Positions 10,548 through 17,791 of a stretch of DNA of 48,337 nt are shown here, piece by piece. The position numbers were made by a program, and so were the translations under genes. The stretch comes from Hyphococcus sp. (GTDB lineage: Bacteria; Pseudomonadota; Alphaproteobacteria; Caulobacterales; Parvularculaceae). Each line of letters opens with the position of its first letter. Positions within the stretch are counted from its first letter, which is position 1. The notes under the pieces were generated by a model. That model was not told the origin of the DNA. It worked only from the letters and a program-made list of their open reading frames with translations, and ran no database searches. The stretch lies in NCBI GenBank assembly GCA_013002535.1, contig JABDJK010000040.1, positions 1-48,337 of the forward strand, written 5' to 3'.

Positions 10548-10572
10548 AATTTCAGTTTAAGAAGAATTCGAC

Positions 10573-10728
10573 TTAAGAGTCGTCGCCGCCAGGCAGCATG
10601 CCTTCAATATATTCAAAGCCGCCATCGGTCATATTGGTCAGCATTTCCGGCATACCGTAACGGTCGCCAGTTAATCCGCCCAAACCAAAAATAACAGCCC
10701 AAAGAATCAAGGTGATGAGAATTCGCAT
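10573..10728 (-). CDS. Small membrane protein, 51 residues
   Basis: An ATG at 10728 preceded by GGAGG at six bases opens a 51-codon frame. The protein starts MRILITLILWAVIFGLGG, one clear membrane segment, then continues with a short soluble tail ending in EGMLPGGDDS. The strong ribosome site, the hydrophobic-then-acidic layout and the placement between a terminator and its own upstream gap all argue for a real gene. I do not recognise the family. It points away from the aldehyde dehydrogenase gene and toward dps. Confidence 0.6.
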   Translation of the reverse strand: MRILITLILWAVIFGLGGLTGDRYGMPEMLTNMTDGGFEYIEGMLPGGDDS

Positions 10729-10830
10729 CACGCCCCTCCAATTAACTAACCCCTGCGGCGGATACTGCCCGATATGTTAACGAGTAACAAGTCTGAATTT
10801 TTGGCCAATATTCGCGGATTTCTACTATAG

Positions 10831-10846
10831 CGTGTATATCAACACG
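10831..10846. promoter_or_regulatory. Inverted repeat in the promoter gap before the aldehyde dehydrogenase gene
   Basis: CGTGT-N6-ACACG lies about 100 bp before the dehydrogenase ATG and about 105 bp before the start of the small membrane gene. With the palindrome at 10858 it makes this gap look like an operator region. Confidence 0.3.
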
Positions 10847-10857
10847 GTTGCATTTCG

Positions 10858-10874
10858 ACTGATGGACCATCAGT
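10858..10874. promoter_or_regulatory. Perfect palindrome upstream of the aldehyde dehydrogenase gene
   Basis: ACTGATGG-A-CCATCAGT is a perfect 8-base-arm palindrome centred about 72 bp before the ATG at 10938. Its length and symmetry suit a TetR- or GntR-type dimer. No regulator gene lies beside it. Confidence 0.45.
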
Positions 10875-10937
10875 TCGCTATGCAATAGCGTGCGCCGCGC
10901 ACTGGATCAGACACGCCATCAGGCAAAAGGAGCAATC

Positions 10938-12365
10938 ATGCGGGACTACACACAGTTTTATATCGGCGGTGAATGGGTCGCGCCCTCCGGCTCAGAAACG
11001 ATGGATGTCATCAATCCGGCAAGCGAACAAAAAGCGGGCGCAATCGCCCTTGGACAGGCGGCGGATATTGACTGCGCTGTTGAAGCGGCCTCCGCAGCAT
11101 TCCCCGCATTCGCGCGGACATCGCGACAAGACCGGGTCGAGTTGTTGAACAATGTCGCCGCGGAATATCAAAAACGACTTTCGGATATGGCCGACGCAAT
11201 TACCGAAGAAATGGGCGCGCCGTCTTGGATGGCGAATAAAATGCAAGCGCCAGTCGGCCTCGGGCATTTAATGACGGCGTCCAAAATTCTTGCCGACTAT
11301 CAGTTTGAAGAACCGCGCGGCGCCATGATGATCGCAAAAGAGCCGATCGGTGTTTGCGGGTTTATTACGCCGTGGAACTGGCCATCCAACCAGATTGCGG
11401 CGAAGGTCGCCCCGGCTCTCGCGACGGGCTGCACAATGGTCTTAAAACCTTCGGAGATCGCACCGTTCTCCGCTTATCTGTGGGCGGAGATTATTGACGC
11501 GGCGGGCGTTCCCGCCGGCGTCTTCAATCTTGTCAATGGTGAAGGTCCTGTCGCCGGCGCGGCGCTCGCAAGTCATCCAAAAGTCGATATGGTGTCTTTT
11601 ACAGGCTCGACCCGCGGCGGCGTCGCAGTCGCGCAAAACGCGGCGCCAACCGTTAAACGTGTTCACCAAGAACTGGGCGGGAAATCTCCAAACATTATTT
11701 TAGACGATGCGGATTTCGAACGCGCCGTCGCGGGCGGCGTCAAGCAAGTGATGTTGAACACCGGCCAAAGCTGCAATGCGCCGACACGCATGTTGGTGCC
11801 CGCAGCGCGCCTTGAAGAAGCGAACGGAATCGCAGCGGCGGCGGCCGCAAAAACGACAGTCGGCGATCCATCGGAAGAAGTGGCCATGGGGCCGCTGGTT
11901 TCAAAAGCGCAATGGGAAAAGGTTCAGGGTCTCATCGAAAAAGGCATTGAAGAAGGCGCGAGGGTCATCGCCGGCGGCGCCGGAAAACCTGACGGCCTAA
12001 ACCAAGGCTATTACGCAAAGCCAACTGTCTTTTCAGACGTCAACAACGACATGATCATCGCGCGCGAGGAAATTTTCGGGCCGGTACTTTCGATCATTCC
12101 CTACAATTCAGAGGAAGAGGCAATCGCAATCGCCAATGACACCGAATACGGCCTCGCCGCCTATGTGCAAGGATCAGACATCGAACGCATCCGCAACGTC
12201 GCGAGCCAGTTGCGCGCCGGCCAGGTCACCATCAACGGCGCCAATGGCGGCATGATGGCGCCTTTTGGTGGTTACAAGCAATCCGGCAATGGTCGCGAAT
12301 GGGGTGACCTCGCGTTTGATGAATTTCTCGAGGTCAAAGCCGTTATTGGATATGAGGCGGAGTAA
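10938..12365 (+). CDS. NAD(P)-dependent aldehyde dehydrogenase
   Basis: The 475-residue protein is a full-length ALDH superfamily member that oxidises an aldehyde to the acid. Catalytic elements are in place: Asn of FITPWNWPSNQ near residue 145, the general base Glu of HQELGGKSPN near 243, and the nucleophile Cys of NTGQSCNAPTR near 277. EEIFGPVLSIIPY near 377 is the conserved cofactor-linked motif. I chose the ATG at 10938, after AAAAGGAGCAATC, over an upstream alternative start. The substrate cannot be read from sequence; the relatives nearest in pattern act on small or betaine-like aldehydes. Confidence 0.92.
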   Translation: MRDYTQFYIGGEWVAPSGSETMDVINPASEQKAGAIALGQAADIDCAVEAASAAFPAFARTSRQDRVELLNNVAAEYQKRLSDMADAITEEMGAPSWMANKMQAPVGLGHLMTASKILADYQFEEPRGAMMIAKEPIGVCGFITPWNWPSNQIAAKVAPALATGCTMVLKPSEIAPFSAYLWAEIIDAAGVPAGVFNLVNGEGPVAGAALASHPKVDMVSFTGSTRGGVAVAQNAAPTVKRVHQELGGKSPNIILDDADFERAVAGGVKQVMLNTGQSCNAPTRMLVPAARLEEANGIAAAAAAKTTVGDPSEEVAMGPLVSKAQWEKVQGLIEKGIEEGARVIAGGAGKPDGLNQGYYAKPTVFSDVNNDMIIAREEIFGPVLSIIPYNSEEEAIAIANDTEYGLAAYVQGSDIERIRNVASQLRAGQVTINGANGGMMAPFGGYKQSGNGREWGDLAFDEFLEVKAVIGYEAE

Positions 12366-12415
12366 TCGCGCCGATGCACCTGGCAAACTGCGTTGATAGT
12401 AGATCAAAGAGGAAA

Positions 12416-12553
12416 ATGACGCCCCACACGGACTCCAACTGCGGACCTGCAAATCACAAACTAGTTCGCACACCAATGTTTTCAATGGCTTATGCGCTAA
12501 AAATCGAGACGACGGAGAGCATGGCAATTCCTTTCGAAACCTGGTTCTCATAA
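12416..12553 (+). CDS. Possible 45-residue ORF in the gap after the aldehyde dehydrogenase gene
   Basis: The 304-bp gap 12366-12669 holds one short frame, ATG at 12416 to TAA at 12553, with AGAGG very close to the ATG. The predicted peptide (starts MTPHTDSNCGP, ends FETWFS) matches nothing I know and has no membrane segment. Apart from this and the FNR-like site at 12577, I see nothing in the gap. Treat it as doubtful. Confidence 0.2.
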   Translation: MTPHTDSNCGPANHKLVRTPMFSMAYALKIETTESMAIPFETWFS

Positions 12554-12576
12554 TTGCAATGGCGCGCAATCACACC

Positions 12577-12590
12577 ATGATCTTGATCAA
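12577..12590. promoter_or_regulatory. Near-match FNR/FixK-type site
   Basis: ATGAT-CTTG-ATCAA differs by one base from TTGAT-N4-ATCAA. It lies downstream of both flanking genes, so no promoter is obvious for it. It may be vestigial or may serve an unseen transcript. Confidence 0.3.
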
Positions 12591-12669
12591 TAACGAGACT
12601 TAACCGTCCCAACCGGAAGCGATGTGGAAATCCTACATATTTGCAGTACTAAAAATTCCGACACATCAC

Positions 12670-13542
12670 TCACCGCGCCATTAACATTGGCGCCGCCGTT
12701 GTTTTCAGCATATGCCGCGTAAACCCACCAAAGACAGCTTCGCGCCAGCGATTATGAGAATAGGCTCCCATAACAACGAGGTCGGCATTCGCCTCGACGA
12801 CCTCATGAACCATGACATCGATGTGGTCCTGCCCCTTTTCCAGTTCAATTTCCGTTTCGCTCGTTTCAACGCCATGGAGGCGAAGCGATGCAGCAAGATC
12901 AGTCGTTGATGTGTTTCTTTTGGATATATCATGGACTGATAAAATCTTCACCATGTCCGCGTACTTCATAAACGGCAGCGCGGCCGCGATTGCCGCTGCG
13001 GCTTCGACACTCCCATTCCAGGCAATTACTATGCGATTGGGAAATCTCTCGACGCCTTCCTTTGGGCTAAGAAAAAGCGGCCGACCCGACGAAAACAAAA
13101 GCTCTTCGACCAACCGCCATTGGAATTTTTTATCGTCTGGCCCAGGCGCTGCCGCGACAGCAAGGTCGAATGACGACGCGGTCCTGGCGAGATCCTCCGG
13201 TATGCGTCCCTTTAAGTCTCGCCACGAAGCTGTTGCGCCTTTTGCGTCGCTGTGGCGTGCGATATCATTTATGCCGACCCCATGTTCGTCGCATAAATCG
13301 TCGAACTGCAGACGAAGTTTGCTAACGTTTTTTTCTTCAGCTCGCTTCAACGCGTCATCGTCGCCCAGAGGGTAAACGCCGCCGAGCGGAAAATAGACAA
13401 CGCCCGCACTAAGCGGCCGCTGGCGCATGGAGGCCGCGGCGATATGGGCGTCGAATTTTTCAGCAATAACAGCCGCCGCCTTAAACCCGACTGACGCATC
13501 TTGTTTGCTCAAAAACGGCACAAAGATAGACTTTATGGGCAT
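12670..13542 (-). CDS. Universal stress protein, tandem USP domains (copy 1)
   Basis: The 290-residue protein has two Rossmann-like USP domains, about residues 1-145 and 155-290. The second keeps the nucleotide-loop pattern VVMGAYSHNRWREAVFGGFT near 265, which in this family usually binds ATP; the first is more degenerate. The ATG at 13542 follows a GGGGGT purine tract, and a longer upstream frame is rejected because it overlaps the peroxiredoxin-like gene. It is the last gene of the dioxygenase - peroxiredoxin remnant - USP run, likely driven by the FNR-type site at 14841. Copy 2 is at 30154-31035 and shares the closing motif. Confidence 0.88.
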   Translation of the reverse strand: MPIKSIFVPFLSKQDASVGFKAAAVIAEKFDAHIAAASMRQRPLSAGVVYFPLGGVYPLGDDDALKRAEEKNVSKLRLQFDDLCDEHGVGINDIARHSDAKGATASWRDLKGRIPEDLARTASSFDLAVAAAPGPDDKKFQWRLVEELLFSSGRPLFLSPKEGVERFPNRIVIAWNGSVEAAAAIAAALPFMKYADMVKILSVHDISKRNTSTTDLAASLRLHGVETSETEIELEKGQDHIDVMVHEVVEANADLVVMGAYSHNRWREAVFGGFTRHMLKTTAAPMLMAR

Positions 13543-13555
13543 GGGACCCCCTGAT

Positions 13556-13882
13556 TTAAGCCGCGAGTTCCTTTTTGCAGAAGTACCAGTCCGTGCAGTC
13601 ATACTCGCCCTCGACCCGGCTTTTGGCTTCCTCGGCGGTTGCGGGCGTCGGCAAGATGACCTGATCGCCGGGGACCCAACACTCGGGCGTTGCAACGCCG
13701 TGTTCGTCGGTTATTTGTAGTGCATCTACCAAACGCAAAATTTCGTCGACGGAACGACCATTCATCATTGGGTAATAAAGCCGAGCCAGCAACTTGTTTT
13801 CCGGATTTTTTGACTTAAATGGCGGCGCGTGTTCATTCAATCTTGGGTAGGCATTGAATGTGGAATTAACTTCATAACTCAT
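13556..13882 (-). pseudogene. Peroxiredoxin lacking its catalytic core (in-frame internal deletion)
   Basis: The 108-residue frame joins two parts of a Prx6-type peroxiredoxin. Residues 11-25 (AYPRLNEHAPPFKSK) are the normal N-terminal strand. From about residue 26 (NPENKLLARLYYPMMNGRS) the sequence is the C-terminal third, ending in the usual DCTDWYFCKKEL. About 120-130 residues between them, including the peroxidatic Cys in the usual PVCTTE-type motif, are absent. The frame stays open across the junction near 13805-13810. GGAG sits eight bases before the ATG at 13882, so it could still be translated. It cannot be a working peroxidase; it may be a relic or a reused small protein. Confidence 0.75.
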
Positions 13883-13922
13883 TTTAGTCTCCATAAAATT
13901 CGCTAGTGCGGCGAGACTTTGG

Positions 13923-14786
13923 TCAAAACTTGTTCAAAGGGATTTTCAGGTAGGAAACGCCGTTCGATTCCATCGGCGGAAATTCACCGGCGCGAATGTT
14001 TACCTGAATGGACGGAATAATAAGGCGCGGCGGCGGCAATCCTGAATCGCGATCTTGGCGCATTTGAATAAATGCATCTTCGCTCGTTCCGGTGCGAATA
14101 TGCACATTACGCTCGCGCTGTTCACCAACCGTTGTTTCCCACGCATAATTATTGCGGGTCGGCGATTTATAGTCGTGGCACATAAAGAGCCTGGTATTCG
14201 GCTTCAATCGATAAATTTTTTGAATGGATTGATAAAGCGTCGCCGCATCACCCCCCGGAAAATCGCACCGCGCCGTCCCGTAATCCGGCATAAACAGCGT
14301 ATCGCCGACAAAGGCGGCGTCGCCAATAACATAAGTAAGGCATGCAGGCGTATGCCCAGGCGTATGAATCACATGTGCTGATAATTTTCCGATCTTGAAT
14401 TTTTCTAGATTGTCGAAGAGGTAATCGAATTGCGAACCATCTGTCGCGAAGTCGCTGGCGAGGTTAAAGACTTCCGCGAATATGCGCTGGACGTCGACAA
14501 TTCGAGCGCCAATAGCGACTTTACCGCCTAGCTTTTCTCTTAAGTATGCGGATGCTGTCAAATGGTCGGCATGCGCATGCGTTTCCAAAATCCAATCGGT
14601 TTGATAATTCTCACGGGAAATGTAGTCGATAATCGCATCCGCGGAATTCGTCGCTGTCTTTCCTGAATGGAAGTCAAAGTCGAGAACGGGATCGATTACG
14701 GCGCAAATTTTTGATTTTTTGTCGGCGACGACGTAGGAAACCGTATTAGTGTCCTCATCGAAAAATGCCTTGATATCCGGAACCAT
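13923..14786 (-). CDS. MBL-fold persulfide dioxygenase (Blh/ETHE1-like)
   Basis: The 287-residue metallo-beta-lactamase-fold protein has the THAHADHLTA metal motif near residue 71, a second His in IHTPGHTPACLTY, and the Asp-containing VGDTLFMPDYGTARCDFPGGD segment that marks the Blh/ETHE1 persulfide dioxygenases. These oxidise glutathione persulfide to sulfite with oxygen. The ATG at 14786 is preferred over a TTG two codons upstream because AAGG is then correctly spaced. It is divergent from a rhodanese gene and shares an FNR-type site with it, which fits sulfide detoxification. No rhodanese domain is fused to it, unlike some Blh proteins. Confidence 0.85.
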   Translation of the reverse strand: MVPDIKAFFDEDTNTVSYVVADKKSKICAVIDPVLDFDFHSGKTATNSADAIIDYISRENYQTDWILETHAHADHLTASAYLREKLGGKVAIGARIVDVQRIFAEVFNLASDFATDGSQFDYLFDNLEKFKIGKLSAHVIHTPGHTPACLTYVIGDAAFVGDTLFMPDYGTARCDFPGGDAATLYQSIQKIYRLKPNTRLFMCHDYKSPTRNNYAWETTVGEQRERNVHIRTGTSEDAFIQMRQDRDSGLPPPRLIIPSIQVNIRAGEFPPMESNGVSYLKIPLNKF

Positions 14787-14840
14787 TGCCAATCGCCTTC
14801 ATTCAATGCACGGATTTTCGCGCTTTCCAAGTTGAGTTCA

Positions 14841-14854
14841 TTGATCAAGGTCAA
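14841..14854. promoter_or_regulatory. FNR/FixK-type site between the dioxygenase and rhodanese genes
   Basis: TTGAT-CAAG-GTCAA matches the TTGA-N6-TCAA rule. Its centre is 61.5 bp before the dioxygenase ATG (minus strand) and 72.5 bp before the rhodanese ATG (plus strand), so one site could control both directions. Confidence 0.7.
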
Positions 14855-14919
14855 TGCCCGATCACAAAATTGACGGCGATAACGCTGGCGATTGATTGAG
14901 AAACAGAAGGAACGCCCCG

Positions 14920-15306
14920 ATGGACATAGAGATCGCAGATCAGGCCAAATCGAGAGTTATCGACCTTGATCCGGAAAAGGTTTCAACGTTGCTCACCAAA
15001 AATGCTTGCCTATTAATTGATGTGCGCGAAACCGGCGAATTTGAAGCCGAACGTATTCCCGGCGCGATGCTGCTTCCGTTGTCTGAGTTTGACCCAAAAT
15101 CAGTGCCGTTCGAAGGTAGACGCCGCATTATTTCTCACTGTGGTACCGGAAAGCGTTCCCACAACGCTGCATCGCGGTCTTTGTCCACAGCAAACGATGA
15201 TGTCTCTCACCTTACTGGCGGGCTTCGGGCATGGAAAGAGGCAGGACTGGAGACAATTTCCTTTGATCCGGAGACCGGGAAATGGCGTCAGGCGCCGTAC
15301 CGGTGA
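14920..15306 (+). CDS. Rhodanese-like sulfurtransferase
   Basis: The 128-residue single-domain rhodanese has the CH2A-type LLIDVRETGEFEAERIPGA near residues 32-50 and the active-site loop HCGTGKRSHNAA near 76-87, with the persulfide-forming Cys at its start. LTGGLRAWKEAGLE near 105-118 is the usual C-terminal helix. The ATG at 14920 follows AGAAGGA; an upstream TTG is less likely. It probably hands persulfide sulfur between carriers next to the divergent persulfide dioxygenase. The next gene begins inside its last 25 bases. Confidence 0.9.
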   Translation: MDIEIADQAKSRVIDLDPEKVSTLLTKNACLLIDVRETGEFEAERIPGAMLLPLSEFDPKSVPFEGRRRIISHCGTGKRSHNAASRSLSTANDDVSHLTGGLRAWKEAGLETISFDPETGKWRQAPYR

Positions 15307-17078
15307 AGTCGCCTTTGCGCGCATCAATAGCTGGCCAGATCAATAAGACGCTCCCCGCCGCGCACTGGATATCGACTTATGAGCGGCAATACTTAACTGG
15401 CGACATCACCGCCGGAGTCATCACAGCAATAATGTTGGCGCCGCAGGCGATGGCCTACGCCATGCTTGCCGGGTTACCGCCACAAACCGGGCTATACGCC
15501 AGCATTGTTCCACTCATTCTTTATGCCGGGTTCGGATCAAGCCGCACACTAGCCGTTGGTCCGGTCGCGCTTGTGTCTCTTATTACGGCCGATGCCCTTG
15601 GCAGCATCGCTGGCCAGGGCACTGAGGCCTACATAAATGCCGCATTGGCGCTTGCAATCATGGTCGGGTTGATGAACCTGGCGCTAGGGTTTTTGCGCGC
15701 CGGGTTTCTTGTAAATTTCATGAGCCACCCCGTGATCTCAGGTTTTACCAGCGCCGCTGCAATAGTTATTGGCTTCAGTCAGTTAAAACACGTTTTGGGT
15801 GTCGATCTGCCGCGCTCTCACAATATAATTGAGATAGTTGGCAACGCCGCGGGAATGTTTTCCGAATTCAAGTGGATGACGATTGGGATCGCCGCCGCTG
15901 GCGTCGTTTTCCTAGTAGTGTCAAATGGTTGGTTAAACGGATATCTAAAAAGCCGCGGCCTTTCCGAAGAACGCGCTATACAGATTTCGAGAACCGGCCC
16001 GCTGTTTCTGGTTCTTGCATCCACAATTGCAGTTTGGGCGTTGGCGCTGGCGGCAACCCACGGCGTTGCGATCGTTGGTGATATCCCGTCTGGTTTGCCG
16101 CCGATATCAGTCCCGCCCTTTGAGCCCGGATTATGGCGCGCGCTAGCGCCAACGGCGGCATTAATAACGCTAATCGGTTTCCTCGAAAGCGTCTCCGTTG
16201 CGAAGGCACTCGCAGCAAAGCGTCGTCAAAAGATCGATCCAAACAGGGAGTTTGTCGGCCTTGGTTTTGCAAATATTGGCGCGGCGTTTACCGGCGGTTA
16301 TCCCGTAACTGGCGGCTTTAGCCGGTCAAGCGTCAATTTCCAGGCGGGCGCCGCAACGCCCCTCGCCTCAATTATCACAGCTGGATTGATTGCGCTGACG
16401 GTTCTGTTTTTGACCCCAATTTTCTATTTTCTCCCGAAGGCTGTGCTCGCCGCGATTATCATCACGGCTGTCGCCGGCCTTGTAGATTGGCGGATGCCGA
16501 AGCGGCTATGGCGCTATGACCGTGCGGAAGCGATGAGCGTTATCGTCACGTTTCTTGCAGTCCTCACATTTGGCGTAGAAATCGGCATTGTCGCCGGCGT
16601 TGTATTCTCCATTCTTGTATTTCTCGGAAAAACTGCAAAGCCGCACATCGCGATTATTGGTCGCGTTGGAACGTCGGAACACTTCAGAAATATTTTGCGC
16701 CATGAAGTCCATACCGATCCGAAAATTCTCATGATGCGGATTGATGAGAATTTGTATTTTGCAAATTCCAATTACTTCGAAGAACAAATTTTACACGCCA
16801 TGGCCAATCACCAGTCCGCCGAAAACGTTGTTATCAACTGTAACGCAATCAACATGATCGACGGCAGCGCTATGGAGGCGCTCGAAGCACTGGTTGAAAA
16901 TCTTCGCGAAGGCGGAGTTACTTTGCATTTAGCAGAAGTTAAAGGTCCGGTCATGGACCGTTTGTTAAAAACCGATTTTCTCGATCGCCTCAAACCCGGC
17001 AAAGTTTTTTTAAGCGCCTATGATGCAATGATTGAGCTTGAATCACAATTGAACGCAAATAGCGACGCCGTGAAATAG
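15282..17078 (+). CDS. SulP family anion transporter with STAS domain
   Basis: The 598-residue protein has the SulP transport core: about 12 hydrophobic segments from residue 35 to 430, with MLAPQAMAYAMLAGLPPQTGLYAS near 51-74 broken here into its two halves (MLAPQAMAYAMLAGLPP and QTGLYAS) as the family signature. A cytoplasmic STAS domain follows from about 455 to 590 (VVINCNAINMIDGSAMEALE). Such carriers move sulfate, bicarbonate or organic acids. The ATG at 15282 has GGAG eight bases upstream and overlaps the rhodanese gene, so co-translation is likely. Beside sulfide-oxidation genes, export of sulfite/sulfate is a reasonable guess. Its stop abuts the convergent PH-domain gene with no gap. 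Confidence 0.88.
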   Translation: MASGAVPVKSPLRASIAGQINKTLPAAHWISTYERQYLTGDITAGVITAIMLAPQAMAYAMLAGLPPQTGLYASIVPLILYAGFGSSRTLAVGPVALVSLITADALGSIAGQGTEAYINAALALAIMVGLMNLALGFLRAGFLVNFMSHPVISGFTSAAAIVIGFSQLKHVLGVDLPRSHNIIEIVGNAAGMFSEFKWMTIGIAAAGVVFLVVSNGWLNGYLKSRGLSEERAIQISRTGPLFLVLASTIAVWALALAATHGVAIVGDIPSGLPPISVPPFEPGLWRALAPTAALITLIGFLESVSVAKALAAKRRQKIDPNREFVGLGFANIGAAFTGGYPVTGGFSRSSVNFQAGAATPLASIITAGLIALTVLFLTPIFYFLPKAVLAAIIITAVAGLVDWRMPKRLWRYDRAEAMSVIVTFLAVLTFGVEIGIVAGVVFSILVFLGKTAKPHIAIIGRVGTSEHFRNILRHEVHTDPKILMMRIDENLYFANSNYFEEQILHAMANHQSAENVVINCNAINMIDGSAMEALEALVENLREGGVTLHLAEVKGPVMDRLLKTDFLDRLKPGKVFLSAYDAMIELESQLNANSDAVK

Positions 17079-17660
17079 CTAAGTGGCGGCGGCGAAATCG
17101 TCATTGGAAAAGGTTGATTTTTCCACATCATTCCCATTTTGCTGCGCTAAAGCGTGCAGTGAGCGTCGCGCATTTACAACTGCGGTTTCAATTTCGCGCC
17201 TGATTTCCATCGGCCGCGCCAATATCGGAAATTCGATAACCGCGATACCCGTTCCACGAACCGTCAAGACGCCATAGCCGAGAATTCGGCCCAGAAATGA
17301 TTGATGCACTAGCACTTCTTCGATCTTGTCGAGGCTTACTTCATGGGTGTCGCGCGCGATGAGCCCAGTTTTTAAGATAAGGCGCATGGACGTTACGGCT
17401 ATGACCGTCGTCCACTTGTGTATGTATCGTCGCAACAAATAAATACCGCCCAGCAAAAACGCGACAACTGTTAAAATGCTGAATGCCCCACCGACCGCAT
17501 CAGATTGCAAGTAGCTTTTTAGATATTGGAATATCCAGAGCGCCGCCGGAACACAGCCCAGCAAAAACCAAAACCAACTTCCAAAATCATAGGTCCAGTT
17601 GAACTTTGCGCGATAGACGTAGTCTTCACCTGGCGCGAGTGTTTTTCTGACATAAGCCAT
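17079..17660 (-). CDS. Membrane protein with bacterial PH domain (YdbS/bPH2-like)
   Basis: The 193-residue protein has an N-terminal YVYRAKFNW segment, two membrane helices near residues 29-48 and 60-80, then a bacterial PH-like domain (residues about 85-165) with TSMRLILKTGLIAR, SLDKIEEV and GYGVLTVRGTG, the usual markers of YdbS/YdbT-type proteins. The function of these proteins is mostly unknown. The ATG at 17660 has AGGA seven bases upstream. A perfect FNR-type site lies about 125 bp upstream, at the end of the ribonuclease gene. The tail (last 30 residues) is low in complexity. Confidence 0.78.
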   Translation of the reverse strand: MAYVRKTLAPGEDYVYRAKFNWTYDFGSWFWFLLGCVPAALWIFQYLKSYLQSDAVGGAFSILTVVAFLLGGIYLLRRYIHKWTTVIAVTSMRLILKTGLIARDTHEVSLDKIEEVLVHQSFLGRILGYGVLTVRGTGIAVIEFPILARPMEIRREIETAVVNARRSLHALAQQNGNDVEKSTFSNDDFAAAT

Positions 17661-17777
17661 AATCAAATCCTGCAAATCGCAAACAACCGCTCCGCGGGTT
17701 AGGAGTTTATCGTGCGTATTTGAGCAATTGCCGGTAGCGCGGATATTTTAATTATGGCGATAGACGGAATTTCCGCA

Positions 17778-17791
17778 TTGATCAGGATCAA
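17778..17791. promoter_or_regulatory. Perfect FNR/FixK-type site upstream of the PH-domain gene
   Basis: TTGAT-CAGG-ATCAA is a perfect match. It overlaps the stop codon of the beta-CASP gene and lies 124.5 bp before the PH-domain ATG. It suggests the PH gene has its own promoter rather than only read-through. Confidence 0.65.

Noticed and set aside
12393-12407. TTGAT-AGTAG-ATCAA looks like an FNR site
   Set aside because: The spacer is five bases rather than four, so the half-sites are out of register for FNR/FixK dimers.
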